DNA from: Effrenium voratum
Lineage: Eukaryota; Sar; Dinophyceae; Suessiales; Symbiodiniaceae
DNA: 64,000 nucleotides
Assembly: GCA_963377175.1 (NCBI GenBank)
Contig: CAUJNA010001469.1
Coordinates: forward strand, 143,501 to 207,500
Direction of reading: 5' to 3'
Shown here: positions 34,785-46,403 of the stretch, piece after piece
Layout of the letters: every line of letters starts with the position of its first letter
Position numbering within the stretch: the stretch's first letter is position 1
Made by a program: the position numbers and the translations under genes
Notes under the pieces: model-generated
The model's database searches: none
The model's input: only the letters and a program-made list of their open reading frames with translations
Told to the model about the DNA's origin: nothing

Positions 34785-36189
34785 GTGCGCCCGCGTCGCC
34801 GGCGCATGCGAGCGCTCGCGGAAGGGGCGGGTCCTTCAGGTGGTTGGCTTCCGTTTGGTTTCCCGCAAACTTCAACAAAGGGACCCCGTTTTTGAGCAAC
34901 ACCCAACTGGGTTTGTGTGTGAGTGTCCTTGTTTGGAGGGTTCTCTTTTTGGATTGTTTGAAAGGGCAGCGTGTGCCCTCGAGGGTTCCCTTTTCCCAAT
35001 TGGCGTTTCGCCACTATCGTGGGGAGCCAGAGTTTCTTGCCTGTAGGGTTTACCATGGATGGTTTTTTCTTTGCGACCTACTATAGTGGCTTGCCTGAAT
35101 CACTGGGTTTCTTGGATGGTTGGGGAAATCAGGCGGCAACCGCCATGTTCAGTGCTTCCCGGAGACCGCTGTCAAAAGGTTTCCAACAGTTAAGAGATAT
35201 ACGACATGCAGATATAACGGAGATTGATCATCCTACATGGTTATGGCAAAAAACGAAAGAACTAAAATTGCACAAGTTTTAGTCTTCGTTTCCATTTGCC
35301 AGGCCATGTTGGGTACATTTTTTGGGGCAACAGCCACGAGGCGGCTTGGAGGCCCCGGCATTTGTCATTACTACTCAAACCACAAGGGCACCATCCCACG
35401 CTTTTGAGGGGCTGATATTTGAAGATGTTTAAGGGGAAGCTATCTCCAGCAGGGGGGACCAACAGCCTTTTGGCGAGGCTGAGAGGAATGGGCGCCATCA
35501 TGCAAGGGTTGTCTGAGTGCTTCACGGGCAAAACTCTTACGATGGCTTGCAAGCTTAAAAAGAGGCCTTGGTATGATGTTTGTTTGGCAGCATCGGACTT
35601 TCTGCGGGTCAAGGGCCAACCAGCACAGATAGCAGTTTTCCATGGGTCCCCAGACATCCGGCGGCTTGCAACTGATGCAGAGCCGACTCGCAAGGAAAGC
35701 CATTGCAGCCGCCCAAATAGGGCCATGAAGAACCCATAGCTCCGCTTGCGAGTCAGCTCTGAATCACTATGGGTTTGTCTCAAATAGGGGCGCCGCAAAA
35801 TTGGTGGTGTCCCTCTTGTTTTCCCTTACACTGGCCCCAAACAGGGTACCCTCAACAAAAATACAGACCTGTATTGGACACATGAATACTTTTCCATGGG
35901 CTTTGAGTTGGAGTGGTGCCATGACTGGTTTCAGAAGTCTCGAAGTTCACTCTTTCCAACAATCATGGAAGTGGACGATCGGAGGGTTTGGAAGACTGCA
36001 GTCCTCTGGAAATGCCCACTTCCATGACGGTTGCAAGAAGGATATCAATTCCAACTGACAAAGGAGGCATATGGTTTTGTCATGAACCACCCGGCAAAAC
36101 AAAGCACTCGGGTTTCCCACCCCAAAAAGGTGCCTTAAAGAAAACACGCCCACACACACCAACAACAAGGTAGGATTTTGCCACGGGAG
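34785..36189. other. Intron
   Basis: Starts GC-rich. HP1-like piece about 34918-34992, CCCAGTGCTTCC-family element 34998-35108, HP1-like piece 35808-35878. Confidence 0.5.
34998..35108. repeat. CCCAGTGCTTCC-family element
   Basis: GGCGTTTCGCCACTAT ... GTTTCTTGCCTGTAGGGTTT ... ACCATGGATGG ... CTACTATAGTGGC, ending CACTGGG. Confidence 0.75.
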
Positions 36190-36263
36190 GTACTCCCAGT
36201 CCCTGCTCCACAATGTGCGCTCCGCCACGGGTGAGGTCGAGCTCGACAAGGCCTATGGCCCAT
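36190..36263 (+). CDS. VPS10 gene exon (YSQSLLHNVRSATGEVELDK)
   Basis: Acceptor CGGGAG at 36184-36189, donor GTGCAC at 36264. YSQSLLHNVRSATGEVELDK followed by AYGP matches VPS10 YSLSL-NV ... VDFEKV-G. Almost all codons end in G or C. Confidence 0.85.
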
Positions 36264-37581
36264 GTGCACGGCACAGCCCACATGGGCAATGCAAGTGGGT
36301 CATGCTACTTGCATGAATTGGGGCTATGGTAGATTTCAGACCCATGTCAGTAGAACCAAATGTCATTGGGTTTTGGACGCTGCTCATGCAATCTTCTCTG
36401 CGACAATTGTGGCTTTTCTTTGGTTTCTCCTTAGCCCAAACTGACACCAGGCTACCGAGCGTGAAAAGACCAGGGTTTGAAAACAGAAGTTTGAATCGCC
36501 CTGAGGCAAGGATCTATCTTTCTGGCGCCAAAGACCAAAGGGCCAACTGTTGTGACCGACCTTGGTCGTTGGTCGTTAAAGCTTTGGACCTCCCTGAGTT
36601 CCTGGACTTCAGTCATTTTTTGGGGCAAGACCATGTTGGTGGCAAGCAAGAAGTTTAGACTTTCGGCCCATTCCACTCATTGGGAAATACAAGACGCCAG
36701 GGGTGCCACGGCACTCTGGGCAGGTCGTGAGCCTCAACGGGGTTTACCTGGCCAACGTGGTGGCCCGAAAGCTCAGGCTGGCCAGGCGCACACCAAACCC
36801 TTCGAATAGGTTGGTTTACAAAAGGTTCCTTTTTGTCAAGGTTTGTTTTTTTTTGGGGGAGGGGAGGGGAGGGGAGGGGGAGGGGTTGTTTGGTTCCCAT
36901 TTGGGATTCAATTGGGGTTTCCGCTTGGGGGGGGTGCTTTGTTTGGGGGTTTTGTTTGGTTCCCAGGAGGGTTCCCCTTTGGGTTTTCTTTGTTCCCCAA
37001 CCGCGAGGCTATGTCTCGACTCCGCGGTTTGGGGCAGCTTTCAGGGAGGGTTCCGGACAGAGTCACAATCTACGAGTGAATTCGGGCCGCAGCCCCTGAA
37101 ATGCTGGAAAGCAAATTCTGGTTTCAACCCCCATTGAAAGAATACTTAGCCCAATTTAGATGACAAAGCTCAGGCAAGTTCTTGTGGTTGTATCAAGCCC
37201 CGTTGTTTTAATTGTTTGATCCCCAGGGAAAGCCTTCGGGTCAGATTGTGGGCCTTGGGTTTCCTAGGCTGATGGCTCAGATCTGCTCATGTGGTGTGTC
37301 ATGTGTCCTTTTCAGGGACCAAAAATGGAGCTCTTCCTCTTTGCTGCCCGTAAAAATCAGACTACTCTGCCGAGTCATCCCACAACACTGGCCTCCCAAC
37401 ATGGCAGGGACAGGTCCCTTGGGAGGCACCACAATATGAGATTCGGTCGTATTTTGATTCTTTACCAGGTTTTGGGTAGATCCCTTGAGTGCCAGGTTTG
37501 GACATGGTGGGCGAACCCTTAACTTCCCACAAATCCAAGGGAGTCCTAAATTTCCATGTCCTCTTGGGGAACCTGCGGAAG
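36264..37581. other. Intron
   Basis: GTTCCTGGACTTT element about 36591-36687 and a GGGGA run (36855-36885). Confidence 0.5.
36591..36687. repeat. GTTCCTGGACTTT TIR element
   Basis: TCCCTGAGTTCCTGGACTTC ... GGGGCAAGACCATGTTGGTG ... CATTCCACTCATTGGGAA. Confidence 0.75.
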
Positions 37582-37643
37582 ACTTTGACGGCCCCGAAGT
37601 TTCCGAGGCGAGCGCGGACATTGACCCGAGCTACGAGAAGGCC
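37582..37643 (+). CDS. VPS10 gene exon (FDGPEVSEASADIDPSYEK)
   Basis: Acceptor CGGAAG at 37576-37581 and a canonical GTAAGC donor at 37644. Acidic loop peptide FDGPEVSEASADIDPSYEK. In phase with the exon before and after. No family motif by itself. Confidence 0.65.
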
Positions 37644-38084
37644 GTAAGCTTTGGGCGGGTTGAGAACAGATCTTCTCGCGGGCCATGCCCAAAAGGAATC
37701 CCAGCATTTAATTAACCCCTGTTCATGATCCTCACATCTGGCGCAGTATTGTTGACCTCAGACCAGTCAAAAGGAAGACCCAACAAAATCCGGGGTTCCC
37801 ATTTTAGTGAAGAACATGTCTATTCTGAGGGCTTCCCCTGGCTGGTAGGGTCCTCCCGGCTGAATCCCAAAGAACCTTATGCCTGACCTCTGGTGAATTC
37901 ACCGGGAGCTTCGGACTCTCGGAAGCCTTCGGAAGCCTTCGGAAGGCGAAGCAGGCGGCGGCGGAGACCATGGAGCAAGATGCCTCCGAGGGCTCCTCCG
38001 TGGCTCGGACTTGAGACGGGTGAGGACGGATGGCGAGCGATGGACGGGTGGCGGGTGAACAGAACCAGGGGTGTTTCTGGATAC

Positions 38085-38232
38085 ATATCTATATATATAG
38101 TGTAGTTCCCTTTGCGGGTTTTGAAGGGAACCCATTTTTTCACGATTGGACATATCATATATATCTATATATTCATAAATATTTATATGTATTCCGATTT
38201 TTGCCAGGGGACTTAAGCAAATGGAGGTGAAC
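38085..38232 (+). repeat. AT-tract/GCAAATGGAGG element, copy 1
   Basis: TA-rich tract, TTTTGAAGGGAACCC hairpin core, CACGATTGG, second TA-rich tract, then TTTGCCAGGGGACTTAAGCA and AATGGAGGTGA. Confidence 0.75.
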
Positions 38233-38241
38233 TTCGGAGTA

Positions 38242-38345
38242 ATGACTCCAAAGGAGGACCCTAGTCAGAGGAACCACTAAGAATAGATATGTATTTTTCC
38301 TGGCAAGGGGAACCTCCCCGAATTAGTACGGTCCTCCGGATTAAT
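38242..38345. repeat. ATTAATCCGGAGGACCGTAC TIR element, copy 2
   Basis: ATGACTCCAAAGGAGGACCC on the left against TTAGTACGGTCCTCCGGATT on the right; 104 bp. Confidence 0.65.
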
Positions 38346-38806
38346 CTGAAACATTAGACGCGTTATCTCTCTCTTTTTTTTTTTAAGGGATCGAAATCCT
38401 GGCCACCGTGAAAGCACGATGGGCTGGTTTCTTCACCATGCCTCAGTCTTTTTTGGGCGGGCTTTGGTGTAGCGGGCTTTGGCGCAAATCAGTGATGGGC
38501 ATAGAACCACCTTTGTTGACCATGGAATTTCATCCAGATTTCTGTCGGTTGAGACCTTGGGAGCTGGCACAATTCCTTCGGAGTGAGTAATGGGACACGA
38601 AGGACCCCCTCATCAATCAGGAGTTGACAAAGTAATCCTGGTTCTCATAGGGCAACCTGCTTAGCCGACATCCTCTTCATGACGTCAGTTTAGACGCAAC
38701 ACGGCCACTCAACCCTTGAGAGGAAACCTGGAGTTCCTTTCAAAGGATTGGGACGCCCCAACCTAGTTTGCCATAGCCGGGAGGGGGGCTTCGGTGCTGT
38801 TGAGAG

Positions 38807-38860
38807 GTGGACCGACGGCATGGGCGCGGCTTCTCCACCAAGCCGGGCAAGTCGGGGAAG
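38807..38860 (+). CDS. VPS10 gene exon (VDRRHGRGFSTKPGKSGK)
   Basis: Acceptor TGAGAG at 38801-38806. Eighteen of twenty codons around it end in G or C. Basic loop VDRRHGRGFSTKPGKSGK just before the TFDKGG strand. Only a GA donor (38861) gives the needed phase, so the 3' end is uncertain. Confidence 0.55.
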
Positions 38861-40340
38861 GAGCCTTCAGAAAATCCGACTCTCCGAGACCTTTGCTGCG
38901 CGCCAAACAACCATTGGCGCACTTGCTGAGTTCCTGGACTTTCTACTTTTTGGGAAGACCAGTTTGTATATGTTAGCGGCAAGTAGAAAGTTTGGACCTT
39001 TTTTTTCTCGGCCATCCACTCGGGAAGCGAGTTGGCCATTTTAGTAGCCCGTTGAGGCAGGCACAGCGCTAGGACGCTCTGATGGCCAAAAAAAAGAGAG
39101 AAGTTCTACTATCTGTTATGAGGGTTGAGATGTTAGCAGCCATCTTTGGAGGAGGTTCCACCATTTTTTCATTGTTTGGGGTGGAGGGTGTCCTTTTTTG
39201 TCTTGGTGGAGGTTCCCTTTAAAATCAACTACCACAATACAAACAATCCCACAGCACTCCGCGGTCAGTCTCCGGAGCTGCACGACAGAGGTCTCAAAAT
39301 AGGCAAAACCAAGCCTCTGGTTTCGTGTTTAATGTTCCTTGAAACCAACCCCACAGAAGGGTATCCCCCCCCCAAAAAAAAACAACAACTCGCCCATAAT
39401 TGGCCTTGAGCTGGGCCATGGAAGACGCTCCAGGGAGATTCAGACTTGCGTTTATTAGTGGGAAACGAAAAGGAAGCCACCCATTTTGAAGGGTCGCCCT
39501 ATTTTTAGACAAACCCGATTGGTCTTTTAGACGTTTTGCGTTTGGAGGGATTTAGGACAAATCCGAGCAAAAAGAAAGTCGATCACTCTTAGCAAGGGAT
39601 CGACGAACCGCGAAGAAAAGGCCAGGGTTCGCTTACCAAAGGGAATTGACACGCTTCACCAGGGGTGTATACTTTGAACATCGCTTAGTTGGGAGCCTCC
39701 TATAGGTGGTTCAGACCAGCTCTCTGGACATGTGTGGTTCCTTAGAGTTGATAGACTGTTTTCGTTTGGAGTTGGATTTCTGACATCAAACCTCTTTTCT
39801 TTTGGCAGGGGATCACACCAGTAAAGTGTCCTCAAAGTTGCTCTCCAAATGGTTCAAAGGAAGGCCCCAAAGTAGCTTGGCAATCCCCGCAAACTTACGT
39901 ACCCGAACGGGGATGTTTTCAACTTGCACTTCGCTCTTTGAGCTTGGCGCAATTTGCGGTAGTCGCTTATGGGACTGGCTCGAGAATGTGTGGCTCGTCA
40001 CTCAAGTTCTAGTCTTTGTTTTGATTGACCAGGTTGCCGTTTCGGGTTCTTTTTTGGAGCCACAGCTGTGTCATAGTGGAGCCTTTAAGACTGGTTGGCC
40101 TCCCTGTGCAGCTCCAATCTTGGAAGCATTTGTTTGACCCTTTTGGCTGAGCCCGTTTCCTTGGCTGCGATTGGGGTAGACCTTGGACGATAGACCAACC
40201 CCGGAATCCAGAAAATTCAATCCAGCTTTTGCCCCTCCTCCCTCCCCCCACACCCGGTGAATGGGTTGTGTTTCTCCTCCCGCCCTTCGAGTGCATGTTT
40301 TTCGGCTATTGATTTCGGGAGGGCCGCTGGCGCCGGCCAG
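38861..40340. other. Intron
   Basis: GTTCCTGGACTTT element 38919-39031; an HP1-like start near 39187. No exon recognised. Confidence 0.5.
38919..39031. repeat. GTTCCTGGACTTT TIR element
   Basis: CACTTGCTGAGTTCCTGGAC ... TTTTTGGGAAGACCAGTTTG ... CGGCCATCCACTCGGGAAGC ... GAG. Confidence 0.85.
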
Positions 40341-40383
40341 GAGGAGCGGACCATCCGAACCGTGATTTCCTTCGACAAGGCCG
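40341..40383 (+). CDS. VPS10 gene exon (EERTIRTVISFDKA)
   Basis: Acceptor GGCCAG at 40335-40340. EERTIRTVISFDKAG corresponds to VPS10 K(V/I)RT-ITFDKGG-W. The following bases run into TGA, so a GC donor at 40384 (or GA at 40387) must be used; either leaves one base and fits the next exon. Confidence 0.75.
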
Positions 40384-40510
40384 GCAGATGAGTTTTTTTC
40401 TCTCTCTCTCTCTATCTCTCCCCCTCTCCCTTCCACTCTGCTCTGCGCGCGTGCTTGTTTGATTTGCTTTCTTGGTTTGTTTCATGTTGTTTTGTTTTGT
40501 TGTGCTCTGC

Positions 40511-40549
40511 TTTGCTTTGCTTTGCTTGCCTGCCTGCCTGCCTGCTTGG

Positions 40550-40590
<41 letters not shown>

Positions 40591-40680
40591 GGCTGGCTGG
40601 CTGGCTGGCTGATTGACTTTCTTTCTTAATTTATTGCTTTCTTTCTTGCTGTCTTTCTTTCTTTCTTTCTTTCTTTCGTG
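40511..40680. repeat. Serial tetranucleotide microsatellites
   Basis: CTTTG, CCTG, CTTG, CTGG and CTTT runs follow one another, each differing by one base. Confidence 0.95.
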
Positions 40681-40802
40681 CCTAGGTGCCTGGGTGCCTG
40701 GGTGCGTGAGTGGGTGGAGAGGGGGGAGGTTCTTGCTCTCAGGATCCTCGGTGAGCTACTCAACCCCATGTGGGACATACCCTTCTGTCCACTTCCATTT
40801 CT

Positions 40803-40931
40803 TTGATATATATATATATATACATACATACATACATATGCTATTTGTGTTCTCCACGATTGGTTTCAAAGGGAATGTGTCACTACAGGAAAGATGTTTG
40901 TTTCTGCCAGAGGACCTAAGCAAATGGAGGG
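40803..40931 (+). repeat. AT-tract/GCAAATGGAGG element, copy 2
   Basis: TA then TACA tract, CACGATTGGTTTCAAAGGGA, GTCACTACAGG, TTTCTGCCAGAGGACCTAAG and CAAATGGAGG. Confidence 0.75.
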
Positions 40932-42608
40932 CTGCTAAGACGGAACCTGACTGAGGGGTCAATGGAAGATTTGCCCTCTGGATTCCATGTGAGTGCACAG
41001 AACTGCACCTCGAATTCCGGCTCCCAACTCCCCCACACAGCAAATCACTCCCACAATGCTGTGGGCCTATGGTTTTCCAGTTGGATCCTTTTTGTTGTTT
41101 ATCTGGGTTCTAAGTAAACTACATAGTAGTTGAGTTCGGAAAATGCCCGAAAGCCAACTGGGCATGAGCACCCACTTTCTTTCCAATCCAAAAGGAACCT
41201 AGTCTGAAATACGTCAGCCTCCATTGTTGGAGGGCACTTGTGATATTTTTCCAGACCCCTCATTAACACCCAAGCAGTCAACGACGCCCCGGGCGCAACA
41301 GCCGACGCATTGGCATCGGCCAGGGGGGCTCCTGGAGGTACTTGAAACCGCCCCGGGTGAACAGCCCATGCCTCGACCTGGTTTTGCAGTCTCCGATCCC
41401 AACTTATATTGAATTTTAGGGCAGTCTATCTATGAAGAATCAACACATACTTTCGGTGTGCCCCTTTTTTTGTGGGCCAAGAGTTCATCAGAAACCCTAG
41501 GAACTTTCCAAACGGCCTTGCCGTTTGGCGAAAGATGGAATGTCACATCTTCTCCACTTCGAGGGGTTCTACCTGGCTGAAACGGAACTCGGAGCAAAGA
41601 AAAGGGCACCGAAAGCAAACGGAACCCATAGACTTGGTGGAGACCCCGGCCGTTTTCTTGGACCAACAAACCACGGAGCGGCTTTTTTGAGATGCCTAGT
41701 GTACTGACGGAACATATGTTGTAAGGCTGACTCCTATGAGGTGTGGTCCACATTTGTCTAGAGATCATTTGGCAGAGATATGGGGGAACTTACGTTCATG
41801 TATTAATACAAAAACCAAAGACGAGCCCCAATTTGTCCATGTCGCTTTGCTGAAACCTGCGTAATTTCGATCTGGCCCTATGAAACAGAATCTGTGGCTG
41901 ATTCCAGCATATGGTGCCACTGGCAATAAGATATGACTCACAATGTTATTGATCGTTTGCAATTGTTTTTGGGAAGAACGGGAAGGCGGTGACCAAAGTA
42001 CCGACAAAGACACGGGGTGAAGTACTATGGCCCACACAAGGAGTTTGACACCGACAACGAATCTGCCAATTTCTGATGTTTGGTTTCTTTCTGGTTTCTC
42101 TTTAAAACCAACCAACAGCGGGTTCCCCCGAAAAACACACCTGTTCAGAGCCCACTGATTAAGGTCCTGAGACATTTTCCCCGGGGCCGAAGACCAAGAC
42201 AGCGCGAGTTGGGTTGATTCTAAGCTTACGTCGACTTTCCACGTAGACTTAACCCCCAAAAATGGGGAAGCCCTGGCTTTAGGTGGCTTTGGGAGAAGCC
42301 AAGAGCGGAACCCTGCTGAATCAGTATTGCTGTGCCGCACTTAGATGGTCTGGGACTTAGCTAAGGGGTAGCGGCTGGCAATCCAGCAAGGCCGTGGTTG
42401 TAAGTCCCCGTTCGACGGGGTTATTTGTTTGGCCCATTTAAGGTGAGTTCCCTTTGTGAGGGGACATGTTATACAGAATCTAGCCCAGACCATCCAAGCG
42501 GTCCCCAGTGACGGCCACGCGCATCCACACGCGCTTTTCGTATTTTTGCTGAGGCCAGGGTCAGCAATACGCCTGCATCGGCAAGCCCCTGCAGGAGAAT
42601 CTGCCGAG

Positions 42609-42649
42609 TCGCTATGAACGACTGGACGCCCCATTTGTCGAGCGCCCCC
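42609..42649 (+). CDS. VPS10 gene exon (AMNDWTPHLSSAP)
   Basis: Acceptor GCCGAG at 42603-42608. AMNDWTPHLSSAP fits the W-x-x-L-x-x-P segment directly after the FDKGG strand. GC donor at 42650 gives phase zero. About 80 % GC3; another open frame (RYERLDAPFVE) has weaker codon bias and the wrong phase. Confidence 0.6.
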
Positions 42650-43406
42650 GCCCTTTTATGGGGCCCTAAAATGGACTGGGACGTCATATGAGCTATGTGT
42701 TTTTTTGTTTTTTCCTTCGTGGGGTTGGACACAAACCGTAACGCCTACGTTTGGGCCCGTCCAAAAGTCTCCTTCACCGGCTGAATTAGAGGATCCCCTT
42801 TGTAAAGCTGGTGGGTTTTGGATAGAAGCCTGATGCCCCTCCCCCCTCCCCCCACCAGGGTGCCACGTCTGGGTTGGCAAAACACGGTAGTCCCAAACAC
42901 CAAAAGAGAAAGTGGAGGTCAAGAACACTGTAATCGAACATCGGTGGTTGGAGGGTGCTAGGGTCAACAAAGCAGGTTCGAGCTTTGAGAAGGGGCCAGT
43001 TGTCCACCCCCAGATCAGTTTTTTTCACCCGCATGCCTGTTAAAGTGATCGGCCCAAAAAAAACTGGTTGGGGAGACAATTGGGTCACCTTTCAACATGC
43101 AGCGGTCCCCTTTCCACATGTTGGACCACTTATGTGGAGTTTCCTTCAAATGTGCCGGGAGCCAATGCCATGGCATCGCGTTTTGGACTGCCCACCCGTC
43201 CTAAGCGGCAGTTGCATTCATGCCATCAACCCAAGAAGTGAGTTGATGTTTAAAGAGCAAATATGTTCAATATCCAGTTCGCATTCGCTAGTTTGTTTAG
43301 CTCAGCATTCGGGCTTTGTCCAAAACTGCCTGGTTGGCGTGGGATTTTGTGGTCGGATTCCTTGGTTTCCCTTTGAAACCGCTCCAAAACGGGGGGACAT
43401 TTTGAG
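42650..43406. other. Intron
   Basis: Nothing beyond a C-rich run (42838-42853) and an HP1-like core near 43360-43390 (TTGGTTTCCCTTTGAAACC). Confidence 0.45.
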
Positions 43407-43479
43407 GGCCGATGCCAGGACTGTGCGCTGCACCTGCACGGGACCTCCTCCTGGGACCTGTATGCGCCGTTCTACTCCA
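43407..43479 (+). CDS. VPS10 gene exon (GRCQDCALHLHG)
   Basis: Acceptor TTTGAG at 43401-43406. GRCQDCALHLHGTSSWDLYA then PFYS carries the C-x-LHLHG signature of VPS10 domains with a nearby second cysteine that could form the usual disulphide. GC donor at 43480 leaves one base, matching the next exon. Confidence 0.85.
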
Positions 43480-43590
43480 GCGGGCGACCGAGAAAAAACT
43501 GGTCGACAATAGGGGTGCATGTGGGGCGCCAATACGGGTCGAGGCAGGATCTTCCATGTGCTTAAGAATATGTTGTGATTGTCATTTGTT

Positions 43591-43660
43591 GGTTTTAACG
43601 GGAATCCATCACTATAGAATATTTATATTTTGTCCAGGTGACTCAAGTAACTGGAGGTGA
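43591..43660 (+). repeat. AT-tract/GCAAATGGAGG element, copy 3
   Basis: GGTTTTAACGGGAATCCATC, ACTATAGAATATTTATATTT, TGTCCAGGTGACTCAAGTAA, CTGGAGGTGA. Confidence 0.7.
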
Positions 43661-43824
43661 CTCTTTTTGAGGTTGCCTTTCTCCTTGGTTTCAAAATGAA
43701 GCCAAGAGGGAAACTTGTACCTGCTGATGCTTGCATATGATTTCCGTCAACCCGACTTACACACCCTATCTTTTTCCACAGCAAGGCTCCGCGTCCCAAC
43801 CAACCCCAACAGGGAAGTGTGTGC

Positions 43825-43945
43825 GTGTGTGTTTGTGTGTGTGTGTCCTTTTCTAGGGAACCCCTTTTCGGTTCAAGATTAAAAGGAAACGAAAAGAACA
43901 ACCACACACGTTTGGGGACACCAAACAAACAATACACCCATGTGT
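43825..43945. repeat. HP1-like foldback with GT run
   Basis: GTGTGTGTCCTTTTCTAGGG, core TTTTCGGTTCAAGATTAAAA, GGAAACGAAAAG, right side with ACACCCATGTG. Confidence 0.6.
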
Positions 43946-44727
43946 GTGTGTGTAAGTAGCAAAGTAATCCGCAATGCTTATTGCAAGAATAAGTAAGTGT
44001 CCCAGGGCCAGGCCGCGTCAGATGGCACCCCCTCAAATCGGCCAAAGAAGGTCACTGCGCCGTTGGCGAGGGCGGGGGTGGGGGGGAGATTACTGGTGGA
44101 TCCAGATACCATCTCAGGGGAGAAAGCAAACGTTGGGGCCGTTGGAATGGTTTTAAACACCTCCTTTTGGCCCCAAAAAGGGGTCCCAAAGGGGGTGTGT
44201 GTCTCAAAATAGGAGTACCCGCAAATGATGGCTTTCCCTTTGCCTTTGAACCCCAAAAGGTACTATCAACAAAAACACATGGTCCATATTTGTTGGGTTT
44301 GCCGGGTCTGTGTGTGTTTTTCGAGCCTTTCCAGGTTGGTTTCATGGGAAATCATCAAAAACACATCCTTTTTTGGAGCGGGGAGTAACCAGCAGAACCG
44401 TTGAACCGCTGAGGTGAGAACTGCGTAGGGCGCGGGGCTCGGCTCTGCAGCAATCCGAGCGAAGGGACTCCAAGAAACGTCAAGTCCAGTGCCCAGTTGT
44501 CCCGATTCTTCGCTTAGCTACCAAATGGTGCGTCGTTTTTTGATGGTACCCATGTTGGGATAACCGGAAAAGCACCAATGTTGAGGGTCCCAAACCAAAA
44601 AGAGACGAACTCGAATAGGAATCGGTTTCTAGGTTGGTTTCGTTTTGTTTGAGCATCGACCATAAATTTGCCAACAAGGCAGGGTGGGATGCCCACAGGT
44701 ACCATCAGTCATGTTCCCCTGTTGGTT

Positions 44728-44788
44728 GTACAGGACATCTTTCACTACATGTTTTTTTTGTTCGAGAAGACTTAACGCAAATGGAGGT
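44728..44788 (+). repeat. AT-tract/GCAAATGGAGG element, copy 4
   Basis: TCTTTCACTACATG, a T run in place of the TA tract, then GAGAAGACTTAACGCAAATG and GAGG. Confidence 0.65.
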
Positions 44789-45494
44789 CATACTTTAGAC
44801 GGCACCCTTTTCAGCTTGTCTTAGTTGGAAACAGGCAAAGTTTGGGGTTGACACATACCCAGCTGAAGCAAGAATGAGGCAGATTAGACACTTCCTTAGG
44901 AAACTGCGGTTGCAAATCAATTTCCTGAGGACGCGACTCAGTTTGCCAAGAGTTGGCCTCTAGTGGGAAAGAACTCGCGGGGTTCCTTTGGCACCACGCG
45001 CGTGCGCTCGCGTGCGCATGTTTGCCTGTGCTTGTCCATTGCAAGTGTCGCAGGATCATCATGGGTACTGGCAACGTCGGCTCATCCTTGAGGCGGGACA
45101 GCTGTGAGTCTCTGACAATATGATAGGTAATCTGCTCTTGGTTTGGGGAGTTCATGGGCCACCCAAAGTTCCTGCAACGCCTAGGGGGCCACAAGTTTCT
45201 TCGTGGCCACAATTCTGTGCGTCGCTCATATGTTGCCAGGCATGGCAGAGTGGGGTTATTTTGAGACAAACATGGTAAACAAAGTATGGGCCATAGTCTG
45301 AAGATCATTTTTGCGTACGCCAGATTTGGGCTGATGCAAATGAGCCACTGGTCATTTTGCGATCCACGAACCAAAGGATCGTGAAAACATGTCCGGGGCT
45401 TTCCAAGTTTCAGCCATTGACCTTCGGAAGCCGTGTGGGCCATCAAAAGACCCTGGACTTGGGGGCTTAGTAAATTAGTATGAGTTCAGCCACT

Positions 45495-45577
45495 TGAGTT
45501 ACGCGCTAATAATAGGGTTAACTCCACTGGACGGGGGACTTACAAGTGGGTTATAACCAACAACTTACTAGCTTGGC
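45495..45577 (-). repeat. AAGTCCCC...CTTGG element, copy 3 (minus strand)
   Basis: The reverse strand reads GGTTATAACCCACTTGTAAG then TCCCCCGTCCAGTGGAGTTA, aligning with the 26470 copy. Confidence 0.65.
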
Positions 45578-45584
45578 GGAGTAG

Positions 45585-45656
45585 GGATGGTCATGGACCC
45601 TTTGTGAATGTGCACAAGCGCTTTGGACGATGACCACACAAGGAGTTTTGACCATG
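45585..45656. repeat. GGATGGTCA TIR element, copy 2
   Basis: GGATGGTCATGGACCCTTT ... GGACGATGACCACACAAGGA ... GTTTTGACCATGG. Confidence 0.75.
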
Positions 45657-46403
45657 GAACATGTGTTCTGTTAAATTTGCCTGTAGAAGATATCAAACGA
45701 ATACAATGGCAAAAGCTACCCCCACATAACCTGTGGCTTGAGACCTTGAAACAATACTGTGTTCCTAGCGTTTAGACTGGTTCTCTGTGACGGCTGACTG
45801 CGAGTCAGTTGTGTGTTGGATTTGCGCTGCACATTGCAGAATGCCGCATAGCACGTTGCTCAAGCACGTGCTGGGGTCATTGACGAGCAAAAGAGGACGA
45901 AGAGGAGCACAGAAAAATCAACATTGAGAGAGAAAAGCAAAACAATACTGGGTATCAAACGTAATCATAAGCAGGTACGATGATTGCACACTTGCAAGAT
46001 CAAAGGACAAGACCAGTTGCTACATATTATGCAGGTGTTTGATTGCTGCACACTCATGAGAGACTCTTTAACCCTTGAGTCAGAACCCCTTCTAACGCCA
46101 AGGTTCCTTCCCAAATTTTCATGGATGTCGGGGGAAGTTGTTGGTTTCCTCCAGATACAACCAACAAGCTATTTGTGTGTGTGCTTTTTCAGAGCACCCT
46201 GTTCAGGCTGCTTCAAAAGGGAAGCCAAAAGGACAAGCAATTTTGGGTCTCTGCTAGTTTTGCCGACACACACACACCCATTTGGAACTTCAGCGTTTGC
46301 GAAGGTGTAAGGTCCTTTGCCTTGGCAACAAATTGGATTGGCCAGGTTTCCATTTCGAACAACCACACTGACAAGAACGGGCCGTTGCGTCGTTGCATTT
46401 TCA

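Larger units (their letters stand above)
37644..38806. other. Intron with AT-tract and ATTAATCCGG elements
   Basis: The AT-tract/GCAAATGGAGG element (38085-38232) directly precedes the ATTAATCCGG element (38242-38345); a T run follows. Confidence 0.55.
40384..42608. other. Intron, microsatellite-rich
   Basis: CT run, CTTG/CTGG/CTTT series (40511-40680), AT-tract element (40803-40931), HP1-like piece 42075-42148. A GC-rich piece at 41279-41334 (VNDAPGATADALASARGAPG, before a GT) is coding-like but not needed for phase. Confidence 0.5.

Noticed and set aside
44811..45446. Minus-strand open frame of 211 codons
   Set aside because: No recognisable motif and no codon-bias signal like that of the exons; left unannotated though I cannot exclude a decayed element.
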